Source of the DNA: Pararhodobacter marinus
Lineage (GTDB): Bacteria; Pseudomonadota; Alphaproteobacteria; Rhodobacterales; Rhodobacteraceae
Length of the DNA stretch: 64,000 nucleotides
NCBI RefSeq assembly: GCF_003122215.1
Contig: NZ_QEYD01000011.1
Span: 116,036 to 180,035 of the forward strand
Direction of reading: 5' to 3'
Part shown: piece by piece, positions 16,715 through 25,582 of the stretch
How the letters are laid out: every line of letters starts with the position of its first letter
How positions within the stretch are numbered: the first letter of the stretch is position 1
The notes under the pieces: model-generated
The model's database searches: none
Told to the model about the DNA's origin: nothing
What the model saw: only the letters and a program-made list of their open reading frames with translations
Position numbers and translations under genes: made by a program

Positions 16715-17851
16715 ATGACCGCCGATACCCTCGCCGTCATCCGCCCGGAAACAGAAGCCGAGCTGGCCGGGTTCCTGCGCGATGCCACCCGGCCCATGGC
16801 GATTCGGGGTGGCGGCACGCGCCCCGTGGGGCTGATCCAGCCGGGCGGGGTGCTGGAAACCGGCGGTCTCGACGGGATCACGCTGTACGAGCCGGGCGCG
16901 CTGACGCTCGTCGCCCGCGCGGGCACCCCGCTGGCCGAGGTCGAAGCCGCGCTCGCCGCCGAGGGCCAGCGCCTGCCCTTCGAGCCGATGGACCACCGCG
17001 CGCTTCTGGGCACCACCGGCGCGCCCACACTGGGCGGCATGGTCGCCGCCAATGCCTCGGGGCCGCGCCGGGTGGTGGCGGGGGCCTGCCGCGACAGCCT
17101 GATCGGCGTGCGCTTCGTCGATGGTACCGGCAGCGTGGTCAAGAATGGCGGGCGCGTGATGAAGAACGTCACCGGCTACGATCTGGTCAAGCTGATGGCG
17201 GGAAGCTGGGGCACGCTGGGCGTGCTGACCGAGGTCAGCTTCAAGCTGCTCCCCGCCCCCGAAAGCGCCGCGACGCTGGTCTGGGAGGGGCTCGACGCCG
17301 CGCAGGCGGTGGCGCTGATGTCCGCCGCCCTGGGCCTGCCCTGGGAGGTGAACGCCGCCTCCCACCTGCCCGACGGCCGCACCGCCCTGCGGATCGAGGG
17401 TTTCGCGGCCTCGGTCGACTACCGCGCGGATGAACTCGGCAAGGCGCTCGCGCGGTTCGGCCGTTCAGTGCGCGTCGCGCGCGACGAGGGCGCGGCGCTC
17501 TGGCAGGCGGTGCGCGATGTCACGCCCTTCGCGGCGGGGCAGGGCACGGGCGATATCTGGCGGCTGTCGGTGAAACCTTCGGACGCGCCCGCGCTGGCGC
17601 AAAAGGCCGGCGGCGAGGCGCTGTTCGACTGGGGCGGCGGCCTCGTCTGGCTGCGCCTGCCCGAGGGTACCGATCTGCGCGCGCGGCTGGGAGAGTTCCG
17701 CGGCCACGCCACGCTCATCCGCGCCAGCGTCGACACACGGCGCCGCCTGCCTGTATTCCAGCCCGAACCGGCCCCCGTGGCCGCGCTGTCGAAGGGCCTG
17801 CGCGCGCGCTTCGACCCGCGCGGGCTCCTCAATCCCGGGCTGATGGGCTGA
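16715..17851 (+). CDS. glcE: glycolate oxidase subunit GlcE
   Basis: FAD-binding subunit of glycolate oxidase, 378 residues. It has the FAD_binding_4 pattern: AIRGGGTRPVGL near the start, TTGAPTLGGMVAANASGPRR and the GRVMKNVTGYDLVKLMAGSWG motif, and lacks the long oxidase C domain of GlcD, as expected. ATG at 16715 has AAAGGAGCC upstream. It begins 30 bases after a terminator, so it needs read-through or a promoter of its own, which I did not find. Confidence 0.93.
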   Translation: MTADTLAVIRPETEAELAGFLRDATRPMAIRGGGTRPVGLIQPGGVLETGGLDGITLYEPGALTLVARAGTPLAEVEAALAAEGQRLPFEPMDHRALLGTTGAPTLGGMVAANASGPRRVVAGACRDSLIGVRFVDGTGSVVKNGGRVMKNVTGYDLVKLMAGSWGTLGVLTEVSFKLLPAPESAATLVWEGLDAAQAVALMSAALGLPWEVNAASHLPDGRTALRIEGFAASVDYRADELGKALARFGRSVRVARDEGAALWQAVRDVTPFAAGQGTGDIWRLSVKPSDAPALAQKAGGEALFDWGGGLVWLRLPEGTDLRARLGEFRGHATLIRASVDTRRRLPVFQPEPAPVAALSKGLRARFDPRGLLNPGLMG

Positions 17852-17855
17852 GCGG

Positions 17856-18194
17856 ATGGATATCGTCCTCCTCATCCTCAGCCCTGCGCTGGTCGGCCTC
17901 GCCACGATCGTGCTCATGCGCCGGATCACCCGCCGCCGCGATCCCGACGGTACCGGCGGCAGCGGCATCACCCTGTCGCTGACCATCGCCATCGCGGCGA
18001 TGCTGTGCGTCTTGCTGCTGCAGGCGCCGGGCTATGGCGGGCAGGGACAGGCGGCGCTCATCTCGCTGATCGTCACGCTCTACAGCGTCTCCTGCGGCGC
18101 GCTGGGCGCGGCGCTCACCCTCACCCCGTTGCCCCGCGCGCTGGGCTTCGCCGTGGCGCTGCTGGCGCCGCTGACCTACTGGATCTGGGGATAG
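17856..18194 (+). CDS. small membrane protein between glcE and glcF
   Basis: A 112-residue protein with three or four hydrophobic segments (MDIVLLILSPALVGLATIVL, LTIAIAAMLCVLLLQA, the middle ALISLIVTLYSVSCGALGAAL and a last one ending LTYWIWG). It starts four bases after the glcE stop and ends two bases before the glcF ATG, so it is an operon member. No named family recognised; a role in anchoring the complex to the membrane is possible but unproven. Confidence 0.75.
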   Translation: MDIVLLILSPALVGLATIVLMRRITRRRDPDGTGGSGITLSLTIAIAAMLCVLLLQAPGYGGQGQAALISLIVTLYSVSCGALGAALTLTPLPRALGFAVALLAPLTYWIWG

Positions 18195-18196
18195 AC

Positions 18197-19507
18197 ATGC
18201 AGACCACCTTCACGCCCGAGCAGCTCAAGGCCCCCGCGATCCGGCGCGCCAACGAGGTGCTGCGCACCTGCGTGCATTGCGGTTTCTGCACCGCCACCTG
18301 CCCGACCTATCAGGTGCTGGGGGACGAGCTCGACAGCCCGCGCGGACGCATCTACCTGATCAAGGACATGCTGGAAAACGACCGCCCGGCGGATGAAAAG
18401 ACCGTCAAGCATATCGACCGCTGCCTGTCCTGCCTCGCCTGCATGACGACCTGTCCCTCGGGCGTGCATTACATGCATCTCGTGGACATCGCCCGCGCGC
18501 ATATCGAGAAGACCTACAATCGCCCCGCCATGGACCGCTTCCTGCGCTGGACGCTGGCGCGGATCCTGCCCTATCCCACCCGTTTCCGGCTGGCGCTGCT
18601 GGGCGCCAAGATCGGCCGCCCCTTCGCGTTCCTGATGCCCGATGCGCGGCTGAAGGCGATGCTGGCCATGGCGCCGAAACGGATCCCGCCCGTCAGCCGC
18701 AACGACGCGCCGCAGGTCTTCCCCGCGCAGGGGCCGCGCCGGATGCGCGTCGCGCTGATGACCGGCTGCGCGCAAAAGGCGCTGAACACCGATATCAACG
18801 ACGCGACGATCCGGGTGCTGACCCGGCTGGGCTGCGAGGTGGTCGTGGCCAGGGGCGCGGGCTGCTGCGGCGCGCTGACCCACCATATGGGCCAGACGGA
18901 TCTCAGCCATGCTTCCGCCGCGCGGAATATCCGCGCCTGGATGGCCGAGGTCCGGGGCGAGGGCCTCGACGCCGTGGTCATCAACACCTCGGGCTGCGGC
19001 ACCACCGTCAAGGATTACGGCCATATGTTCCGCGAGGATCCGCTGGCCGACGACGCGGCCCATGTGGCGGGTCTCGCGCGCGACGTGACCGAGATCCTGG
19101 CGCAGCTGAAGCCCGAGGGCACGGTGCCCGAAACCCTGCGCGTGGCCTACCACGCCGCCTGCTCGCTGCAGCACGGCCAGCAGATCAAGGACGCGCCGAA
19201 GGCGTTGCTGAAACGGCTGGGCTTCACGGTTGTCGAACCCGCCGATCCCCATCTGTGCTGCGGCTCGGCGGGGACGTATAACCTGCTCCAGCCCGAGATT
19301 TCGGGCGAACTGAAACGCCGCAAGATCGCGACGTTGGAGGCCAGGACGCCCGACGTGATCTCGGCGGGCAATATCGGCTGCATGATGCAGATCGGCTCGG
19401 GCACCGGCGTGCCGGTGGTGCACACGGTCGAGCTGATCGACTGGGCGACGGGCGGGCCGAAACCGGCGGCGCTGAGTGAGAGCGTGGGCGTGCCGGTCCT
19501 GCGCTGA
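18197..19507 (+). CDS. glcF: glycolate oxidase iron-sulfur subunit GlcF
   Basis: Passes electrons from glycolate oxidation toward quinone. 436 residues. N-terminal ferredoxin motifs CVHCGFCTATCP and CLSCLACMTTCP, then two CCG domains: GAGCCGALTHHMG, HAACSLQHGQ and LCCGSAGTYN. The start MQTTFTPEQLKAPAIRRANE is typical. It ends the glc operon; no terminator is evident after it. Confidence 0.95.
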   Translation: MQTTFTPEQLKAPAIRRANEVLRTCVHCGFCTATCPTYQVLGDELDSPRGRIYLIKDMLENDRPADEKTVKHIDRCLSCLACMTTCPSGVHYMHLVDIARAHIEKTYNRPAMDRFLRWTLARILPYPTRFRLALLGAKIGRPFAFLMPDARLKAMLAMAPKRIPPVSRNDAPQVFPAQGPRRMRVALMTGCAQKALNTDINDATIRVLTRLGCEVVVARGAGCCGALTHHMGQTDLSHASAARNIRAWMAEVRGEGLDAVVINTSGCGTTVKDYGHMFREDPLADDAAHVAGLARDVTEILAQLKPEGTVPETLRVAYHAACSLQHGQQIKDAPKALLKRLGFTVVEPADPHLCCGSAGTYNLLQPEISGELKRRKIATLEARTPDVISAGNIGCMMQIGSGTGVPVVHTVELIDWATGGPKPAALSESVGVPVLR

Positions 19508-19909
19508 CCCCGCCGCCCCGCTCGCGCCCCAGATCGCCGTCGCGCGTCTTTTCCGCCCTGATCCGCCGGAGCGGCCAAGCCGCCGACATCGCGACCGGAA
19601 CGGTCCATTGACCCGGTTCAGGCGACTCCAGGCGCTCCGATTGCGCTCCGAAGCAACGTCCCCAGGTCGGTGCGCGCCGCGCAAAAAATGGCCCGTCCGA
19701 CGGGAACAACCTCCGTCACGCCCGGTTGTGAAACAGCATCACCGTGACCACAAAAGGCGACCCTCTTCACCTCGGTCCCGGCCTCCCCTCCTGAACGCCC
19801 GCCCCCTTCATTCTGCCCCAAATACTCCCGCCGGAGGCGTCCCCACCCCTCCGCCAAAATTCCGCCACCATCGCCGGGCACACCCTTTCCATCCCGCCTT
19901 CGAGTGACC
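19508..19909. other. 402-base intergenic region after glcF
   Basis: No convincing gene on either strand. It holds one type-1 repeat (19806-19827). No terminator with a T run was seen; a promoter for the protease gene could not be placed. Confidence 0.6.
19806..19827 (-). repeat. type-1 intergenic repeat, copy B
   Basis: Plus strand reads CTTCATTCTGCCCCAAAT then ACTC, i.e. GAGTATTTGGGGCAGAATGAAG on the minus strand in two parts. It lies about 80 bases before the protease gene. Confidence 0.75.
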
Positions 19910-20701
19910 ATGCGCCTGATCGCCCTTCTCCTTGCCCTGTTTCCGCTCGCCGTCTCGGCCCAGCAGGACAGTCGCCTGCAAAGCCTGCAGACCGGCGATG
20001 CCGGCCGCGGCTGGGAGGCGGTGGGCCGGCTCAACATGCAGGGCGTGGGGTTCTGTACGGCGACGCTGATCTCCGAACGGCTGGTCCTGACCGCCGCGCA
20101 TTGCCTGTTCGACCGCCGCACCGGCGCGCGCCTGTCCGAGGACAGGCTCGAGTTCCTCGCCGGCTGGCGCACCGGACGGGCCGAGGCGATCCGTGGGATC
20201 CGGCGCGCTTCGATCTGGCCGCAATTCGACGTGGCCGCCGGGGCGGCGCTGGGCAATGTGCCCGCCGATATCGCGCTTCTCGAACTCGACCGCCCGGTCC
20301 GCACGACCGCGATCTTTCCCTTCCGGCTTGCCGATCGCGGTCTCGAAACCGGCGATTCGGTGGCGGTGATCAGCTATGCCCGCAACCGCGCCGAGGCCCC
20401 GTCTATCCAGGAAAGCTGCCACGTCATCGAGCAGCGCCGCGACGGGATCACCGTGTTTTCCTGCGATATCGATTACGGTGCCTCGGGCTCGCCCGTCTTC
20501 ATCGTCGAGGCGGGCGAGCCCCGCATCGTCTCGGTGATCTCGGCGCGCGTCGAAAGCACCGAGCGACCGCTCTCCTTGGGCATGGCCTTCGGCGACCGTG
20601 TGCGGCTTCTGGCCGAGGATCTCGCCCGGGGCGGTGTCCTGCCCGCCGCCCCGGGCGCGGGAGAAGGCGCGCGCGGAGCGGCGCGCTTCGTGCGGCCCTG
20701 A
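19910..20701 (+). CDS. secreted trypsin-like serine protease
   Basis: A 263-residue protein with a signal peptide (MRLIALLLALFPLAVSAQQ). S1-family catalytic residues can be read: His in LTAAHCLFD, Asp in ADIALLELDRP and Ser in DYGASGSPVF. Cys pairs include the one around the active-site His. It has no PDZ domain, so it is a short V8/trypsin type rather than a DegP. Substrate unknown. I prefer the ATG at 19910 over an in-frame GTG two codons earlier. Monocistronic, it precedes the hsp20 gene. Confidence 0.88.
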   Translation: MRLIALLLALFPLAVSAQQDSRLQSLQTGDAGRGWEAVGRLNMQGVGFCTATLISERLVLTAAHCLFDRRTGARLSEDRLEFLAGWRTGRAEAIRGIRRASIWPQFDVAAGAALGNVPADIALLELDRPVRTTAIFPFRLADRGLETGDSVAVISYARNRAEAPSIQESCHVIEQRRDGITVFSCDIDYGASGSPVFIVEAGEPRIVSVISARVESTERPLSLGMAFGDRVRLLAEDLARGGVLPAAPGAGEGARGAARFVRP

Positions 20702-20755
20702 ACCGAGTGAGGCATCCGCGCGTGAGGCGTGGCTGCTGGCGTGGTTTGCCCGGGC

Positions 20756-20784
20756 CTTGAAACCGCGCCCCGCGCTTCCCACAT
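20756..20784 (+). promoter_or_regulatory. candidate RpoH-type heat-shock promoter for hsp20
   Basis: CTTGAA (20756-20761) followed 16 bases later by CCCACAT (20778-20784), resembling sigma-32 elements (CTTGAA and CCCCAT). It would give a 5' UTR of about 100 bases, long enough for the thermometer below. Weak by-eye match. Confidence 0.35.
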
Positions 20785-20826
20785 CCCTGATACCGGGCGC
20801 CCATTTGGGGTCCGGTGCCCCGCCCG

Positions 20827-20896
20827 GCCGGAGCTTCCGGCGGGCAAGACCCTGACAACGCTTAACAAAGCAGACATCGCTTATCGAAGGATGACT
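20827..20896 (+). ncRNA. ROSE-like RNA thermometer in the hsp20 leader
   Basis: The ribosome site AGGA (20888-20891) can pair with TCGCT (20877-20881) with G20879 bulged, around a six-base loop; this is the UYGCU anti-SD motif of ROSE elements. The stem extends outward through A20876-T20892, C20875-G20893 and, past one mismatch, G20873-C20895 and A20872-T20896. An upstream hairpin GCCGGA/TCCGGC (20827-20841) fits the multi-hairpin ROSE layout. ROSE elements commonly control alphaproteobacterial small heat-shock genes by melting on warming. Confidence 0.6.
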
Positions 20897-20899
20897 CAC

Positions 20900-21364
20900 A
20901 TGCGTACGTTTGACCCGACCCCCCTGTTCCGTGCCTCGGTCGGTTTCGACCGGATGGCCGACCTCATGGATCGCGTCCTCGCTGCCGAACCCGTGCAGCC
21001 GACCTACCCGCCCTATAATATCGAGAAGACCGACGAGAACGCGTATCGCATCTCGATCGCCGTCGCCGGTTTCAGCGCCGATGAACTGAGCGTCGAGATG
21101 AAGGAAAACGGCCTGACCGTCTCGGGCCGCAAGGCCGAGGACAAGGACGAGCAGCGCACCTATCTGCATCGCGGCATCGCCACCCGCGCCTTCGAGCGCC
21201 GCTTCCACCTGGCCGATCATGTCCGCGTCTCGGGCGCGACCCATGCCGATGGCATGCTGCATATCGACCTCGTGCGCGAGATCCCCGAAGCGCTCAAGCC
21301 GCGCCGGATCGAAATCGCCAGCGCCCGCTCGGGCGAGCACCTGCTCGATGCCTCGGCGGCGTAA
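20900..21364 (+). CDS. small heat-shock protein, Hsp20/IbpA family
   Basis: ATP-independent chaperone that holds unfolded proteins, 154 residues. The alpha-crystallin domain runs over about residues 33-130 (YRISIAVAGFSADELSVEMKE, HRGIATRAFERRFHLADHV, GMLHIDLVREIPE). The start MRTFDPTPLFRASVGFDRM is typical of alphaproteobacterial IbpA-like proteins. ATG at 20900 is chosen as AAGGA lies eight bases upstream; an in-frame ATG at 20891 overlaps the ribosome site. The leader is ROSE-like; an intrinsic terminator follows. Confidence 0.93.
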   Translation: MRTFDPTPLFRASVGFDRMADLMDRVLAAEPVQPTYPPYNIEKTDENAYRISIAVAGFSADELSVEMKENGLTVSGRKAEDKDEQRTYLHRGIATRAFERRFHLADHVRVSGATHADGMLHIDLVREIPEALKPRRIEIASARSGEHLLDASAA

Positions 21365-21414
21365 GCGTTGACGCCTCGGCGGCTCCGAGGTCTCCGCTGC
21401 CGATGCGTGAAGGA

Positions 21415-21444
21415 GGGCGCGTCCGGAAACGGGCGCGCCCTTTT
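21415..21444 (+). terminator. Rho-independent terminator of hsp20
   Basis: GGGCGCGTCC (21415-21424) pairs with GGGCGCGCCC (21431-21440, one G-T pair), then TTTT. Confidence 0.9.
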
Positions 21445-21537
21445 CCTGTCCTGCTTTCCTGTCCGGCGCCGCCCCTTTCGCACCGCTCGGGATCCGGGTT
21501 AACAAAGGCTGACCCAAACCCGGACCCTGCCCGCGCC

Positions 21538-22431
21538 ATGCTGTCTTTCGAAACTTGGGACGTCTTCACCCGCACGCCGTTTTCCGGCAATCCGTTGGCC
21601 ATTGTCCACGACGCGGGCGATCTGACCGTGGCGCAGATGCAGACCATCGCGCGCGAATTCAACCTGTCAGAGACGATCTTCGTCCTGCCGCCCCGCGACC
21701 CGGCGCATACCGCCCGCGTGCGCATCTTCTTTCCCACCGCCGAGATCCCCTTCGCCGGCCATCCGACCATCGGCTGCGCGATCTGCCTGTCGGGGCTGGC
21801 CGAACCGGGGCCGGATGCCGAGAAAACCCTCGTTCTGGAAGAGGAAGCCGGGCTCGTGCCGGTTCGTATCACGCGCAGGGGCGACAGGGTGCAGGCGGAA
21901 TTCGCCGCCCCCGTTACGCCCCATGCCGCGCCGGGCAGGGCCGATCCCGCGCTCTGCGCCACCGCGCTGGGCGTCGGGACGCTGGGCAGCCAGGGGCACG
22001 CGTCGCCCGCGATCTGGCAGGGCGGGCCGGCCTTTCTCTATATCCCGCTTCCCGATCTGGAGACGCTTGCCGCCGCGCGCCCGATCGAACCGCACTGGTC
22101 GCGCCTGATGGACGAGGCCGGGGTCGACAGCGCGTGGTGCTACGTGAAAACGCCCGGGGGCTACCGCGCACGCATGTTCTCGCCCACCGCCGGCATCCCC
22201 GAGGATCCCGCCACCGGTTCGGCCAGCGCGATCTTCGCCGCCGAGCTCCATGCGCGCGGCCTGCTGTCCGACGGCGCCAACCCGATCCGCATCGAGCAGG
22301 GCGTCGAGATGGGCCGCCCGTCGCAGATCCTTGTCGCGCCCGAAATCGTAAAGGGCGCGCTTCAATCCGTCCGCGTTGCGGGCGCGGCGGTGAAGATCAG
22401 CACAGGCCGCATCGCGCAGCCGCCGGCCTGA
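21538..22431 (+). CDS. PhzF family isomerase-like protein
   Basis: A 297-residue member of the phenazine biosynthesis-like (PhzF) family, whose fold resembles diaminopimelate epimerase. Motifs: DVFTRTPFSGNPLAIV at the start, EFNLSETIFVLPP (with the catalytic Glu), IPFAGHPTIG and the C-terminal EDPATGSASAIFAAEL. Most family members away from phz operons have unknown substrates. ATG at 21538 begins the conserved region. No operon partner. Confidence 0.9.
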   Translation: MLSFETWDVFTRTPFSGNPLAIVHDAGDLTVAQMQTIAREFNLSETIFVLPPRDPAHTARVRIFFPTAEIPFAGHPTIGCAICLSGLAEPGPDAEKTLVLEEEAGLVPVRITRRGDRVQAEFAAPVTPHAAPGRADPALCATALGVGTLGSQGHASPAIWQGGPAFLYIPLPDLETLAAARPIEPHWSRLMDEAGVDSAWCYVKTPGGYRARMFSPTAGIPEDPATGSASAIFAAELHARGLLSDGANPIRIEQGVEMGRPSQILVAPEIVKGALQSVRVAGAAVKISTGRIAQPPA

Positions 22432-22445
22432 GGGCGCGCGCGCCC

Positions 22446-22468
22446 CTTCATTCTGCCGAAAATACTCA
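22446..22468 (-). repeat. type-1 intergenic repeat, copy C
   Basis: Plus strand CTTCATTCTGCCGAAAAT then ACTCA. It lies between the convergent 3' ends of the phzF-like and ABM genes. Confidence 0.75.
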
Positions 22469-22504
22469 CCTGTCCGGCCAGACGCCGCGCGGCGGCCCGG
22501 GTGT

Positions 22505-22825
22505 TCAGAACACCGCCGCCACCTCGTACATCACCGGCTCGAATCGCGAACACAGGGCAGAGATCTCGCGGTTGCGCTCGCGCATCTCGGGGGTGCGCAG
22601 CATCGCCTGGAAATCGCCGCGTTTCTCCCAGCGCGAATAGGTGCTGATGCGGGTCTGCGCGTCGTTCACGTGGATCGCGCCGCCCAGAAAGCCCGGCTGG
22701 TGGCGGATCACCTGCTCGTAGGCCTCGGTCAGCATCTCCAGGACGTCGCTGCAGGTGCCCGGCGTCATCTCGAAGGTCGAGACCACGGTCTGTCCGTCGA
22801 AATCGGGGGTAATGGCAATGGGCAT
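22505..22825 (-). CDS. ABM-domain (antibiotic biosynthesis monooxygenase-like) protein
   Basis: A 106-residue single-domain dimeric alpha-beta barrel candidate: MPIAITPDFDGQTVVSTFEM at the start, HQPGFLGGAIHVND and RISTYSRWEKRGDFQAML, the usual ABM strand-helix pattern. Members include monooxygenases and haem-degrading enzymes; the substrate cannot be inferred. Divergent from the thi operon. Confidence 0.8.
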   Translation of the reverse strand: MPIAITPDFDGQTVVSTFEMTPGTCSDVLEMLTEAYEQVIRHQPGFLGGAIHVNDAQTRISTYSRWEKRGDFQAMLRTPEMRERNREISALCSRFEPVMYEVAAVF

Positions 22826-22894
22826 GGTTATCCTCCCTTGGCTGTCCCCATGGTGCCCCCTTGCGGGTGCGGTGCAAAGGGTTATGTTGCCCCC

Positions 22895-22985
22895 TACCTC
22901 GGGGGGCCGGCGAACGCTGGCTGAGATGTGGCACGGCCGCGGACCCGTTGAACCTGAACCGGTTAAGACCGGCGGAGGGAAGGTG
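22895..22985 (+). ncRNA. TPP riboswitch (THI element)
   Basis: Conserved TPP aptamer parts are present in order: CGGGGGGCC (about 22900), GGCTGAGAT (22919-22927), GACCCGTTGAACCTGA (22942-22957) and GGCGGAGGGA (22971-22980), with ACCT/AGGT (22896-22899/22981-22984) as the outer part of P1. It lies 50 bases before the thiB ATG; a hidden ribosome site is the likely mode, as no clear terminator hairpin is seen. Confidence 0.95.
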
Positions 22986-23034
22986 ACAGGTTTTTCCTCA
23001 CCCCGACCCCGCCCGTCGCAATGGAGGATAGACC

Positions 23035-24048
23035 ATGACCAATCCGACCCTTGCCACGGGACTGCTTTCGGCTCTGTGCCTTGCCGTCCCCGCCACGCTT
23101 CCGCTTGCTGCTTCGGCGCAGGTGCCGGAATTGCGCGTACTGACCTATGACAGCTTTACCGCCGAATGGGGCCCCGGCCCGCAGATCGAAGCCGCCTTCG
23201 AAGAGACCTGCGGCTGCGATCTGGTCTTCGAATCGGCGGGCGACGGCGCGGCGATGCTGGCGCGGCTGATGCTGACCGGCGACCGGACCGAAGCCGACGT
23301 CGTGGTTGGTCTCGACACCAACCTGACCGCCGCCGCGCTGGACGCGGGGCTGATCGCGGAACACGGCCTTTCGCCCGATCTCGACCTGCCGGTCGCGTGG
23401 GACGATGCGCATTTCATCCCCTTCGACTGGAGTTGGTTCGCCTTCGTCTACGACACCACCCGCGTCGACACCCCGCCTGCCAGCTTCGCCGAGCTGATCG
23501 ACAGCGACCTGAGCGTGGTGATTCAGGATCCGCGCTCGTCCACGCCGGGCCTTGGCCTGCTGATGTGGGTCGAAGCCGCCTATGGCGACGAAGCCCCGGC
23601 GATCTGGGAAGGGCTGGCGCCGCGCATCCTGACCGTCACCCCCGGCTGGTCCGAGGCTTACGGGCTGTTTCTGGAAGGCGAGGCCGACATGGTGCTGAGC
23701 TACACCACCTCGCCCGCCTATCACGTCATCGCCGAGGACGATGAGACGAAGGCCGCTGCCCTGTTCGACGAAGGCCATTACATGCAGGTCGAGGTCGCGG
23801 GCATCGTGGCGGGCACCGACCAGCCCGACCTGGCCGCGCAGTTCATGGCGTTCGTGACTTCGGATACGTTCCAGTCGATCATCCCCGAAACCAACTGGAT
23901 GTACCCGGCCGTGATGCCCGAAGCGGGCCTTGCCGAGGGATTCCAGGGCCTGATCCGTCCCGAAACCTCGCTGCTGTTCCCGGCGGACGAGGCTCAGGCG
24001 CGGCGCGATGCGGCGCTTGGCGTGTGGCGGGATGCGCTGGCGCGCTGA
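23035..24048 (+). CDS. thiB: thiamine ABC transporter substrate-binding protein
   Basis: Periplasmic binding protein for thiamine and its phosphates, 337 residues with a signal peptide (TGLLSALCLAVPATLPLAASA). Mature start VPELRVLTYDSFTAEWGPGP and the FEETCGCDLVFES region are typical of ThiB. Also seen: AWDDAHFIPFDWSWFAFVYD and IQDPRSSTPGLG. Ribosome site GGAGGA lies before the ATG, downstream of the TPP riboswitch. First gene of thiBPQ. Confidence 0.95.
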   Translation: MTNPTLATGLLSALCLAVPATLPLAASAQVPELRVLTYDSFTAEWGPGPQIEAAFEETCGCDLVFESAGDGAAMLARLMLTGDRTEADVVVGLDTNLTAAALDAGLIAEHGLSPDLDLPVAWDDAHFIPFDWSWFAFVYDTTRVDTPPASFAELIDSDLSVVIQDPRSSTPGLGLLMWVEAAYGDEAPAIWEGLAPRILTVTPGWSEAYGLFLEGEADMVLSYTTSPAYHVIAEDDETKAAALFDEGHYMQVEVAGIVAGTDQPDLAAQFMAFVTSDTFQSIIPETNWMYPAVMPEAGLAEGFQGLIRPETSLLFPADEAQARRDAALGVWRDALAR

Positions 24049-25582
24049 GCCCCTCTGGATGAAGACCGGCGCCGCCCTCGTGGCGGCGCTTCTTCTTGCG
24101 CTCAATCTGGGCGCGCTGGTGGCCGTCGCCCTGCGCGCCGAGCACAGCGCCGGCTGGGGCGGCGCTGACTGGGCGGCGCTGCGCTTCACGCTTTGGCAGG
24201 CCGCGCTATCTGCGCTGTTCTCGGTCGCGCTGGCGATCCCCGTGGCCCGTGCGCTGGCGCGGCGGCGCTTTGGCGGGCGCCGCGCGCTGATCGTCCTGAT
24301 GGGGGCGCCCTTCATCCTGCCGGTCCTGGTGGCCGTGGTGGGGTTGCTGGCGCTTCTGGGACGCAACGGGATTCTCAATGACCTGCTCGGCCTTGTCGGG
24401 CTGCCCCGGCTGCAGATCTACGGGCTGCATGGCGTGGTGCTGGCGCATGTCTTCCTGAACCTGCCGCTTTCGGTGCGGCTGCTGTTGCAGGGTTGGGCGC
24501 GCATCCCGTCCGAGCATCTGCGCTTGCAGGCGGCTCTGGGTTTCGGCGGGCTGGCGCGGTTCCGTCTGATCGAGGCGCCGATGCTCGCGCGGATCCTGCC
24601 CGGCACGCTGGGGGTGGTGTTTCTCATCTGCCTGACCTCGTTCGCCGTGGCGCTGACCTTGGGCGGCGGGCCGCGCGCGACGACGCTGGAGCTGGCGATC
24701 TATCAGGCCTTCCGCTTCGATTTCGACCTTGGACGCGCCGCCTTGCTGGCGGCGGTGCAGGCCGGGGTCGGGCTGGCCGCGCTTTTGCTGCTCGCCCGGC
24801 TGGCCCTGCCCGAGGCCGGGGCCGTCGGCATGGACCGCCCCGCACCGGCGCCGCCCGGCGGTCTGGCGCGCGCGCTGGACGCGACCGCGATCGGGCTGGC
24901 TGCCTTGTTCCTGCTGGCGCCCCTCACGCTGGTGATCCTGCGCGGGTTGCCCTATGTCGCGGGCCTGCCGCCGGTGATCTGGTGGGCGACGGGGCGCTCG
25001 CTGCTGGTGGCCGGGGCCTCGGTCCTTCTGCTCGCGCTCTTCGCGGGTCTGCTGACCGCCGCCGCGCTGCGCCGCACATGGCCCGAGATCCTTGGCGCGT
25101 CCGCGCTGTTGGCGTCGCCGCTTGTCATCGGCACCGGGTTGTTCCTGATGGTCAATCCGTGGATCGACCCCCAGCGGCTGGCCCTGCCGGTCACCGCGCT
25201 GGTCAATGCCGCCATGGCGCTGCCCTTCGTGCTGCGCGCCCTCATTCCCGCCGCGCGCCGGGCCGAGGCCGATTTCGCCCGGCTTTCGGCCTCGCTGGGC
25301 CTCAGTCCCCTGGCGCATTGGCGGCTGGTCCTGTGGCCGCGCCTGCGCCGTCCGGCGGGTTTCGCGCTGGGGCTGGGCGCGGCGCTGTCTCTGGGCGATC
25401 TGGGGGTTATCGTGCTGTTCGCGCAGACCGGGTCCGAAACCCTGCCGATGGAGATGCACCGCCTCCTGGGCGCCTATCGCAGCGGCGATTCCTCGGGCGC
25501 GGCGGTGCTGCTGCTGGGCCTGTCTCTGGGCGCTTTCGTCGCGCTCGAACGTCTGATCGGAGGCCGCGATGCTGAGGCTTGA
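24032..25582 (+). CDS. thiP: thiamine ABC transporter permease
   Basis: Inner-membrane permease with a fused, duplicated BPD_transp domain, about 12 helices in 516 residues. Two EAA-like loops are visible (EAPMLARILPGTLGVVF and LVLWPRLRRPAGFALGLG). The start at 24032 (MRWRAEPLW) overlaps thiB by 17 bases and resembles the ThiP N terminus (basic residues then PL); the ATG at 24059 is an alternative. It overlaps thiQ by 14 bases, showing tight coupling. Confidence 0.93.
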   Translation: MRWRAEPLWMKTGAALVAALLLALNLGALVAVALRAEHSAGWGGADWAALRFTLWQAALSALFSVALAIPVARALARRRFGGRRALIVLMGAPFILPVLVAVVGLLALLGRNGILNDLLGLVGLPRLQIYGLHGVVLAHVFLNLPLSVRLLLQGWARIPSEHLRLQAALGFGGLARFRLIEAPMLARILPGTLGVVFLICLTSFAVALTLGGGPRATTLELAIYQAFRFDFDLGRAALLAAVQAGVGLAALLLLARLALPEAGAVGMDRPAPAPPGGLARALDATAIGLAALFLLAPLTLVILRGLPYVAGLPPVIWWATGRSLLVAGASVLLLALFAGLLTAAALRRTWPEILGASALLASPLVIGTGLFLMVNPWIDPQRLALPVTALVNAAMALPFVLRALIPAARRAEADFARLSASLGLSPLAHWRLVLWPRLRRPAGFALGLGAALSLGDLGVIVLFAQTGSETLPMEMHRLLGAYRSGDSSGAAVLLLGLSLGAFVALERLIGGRDAEA

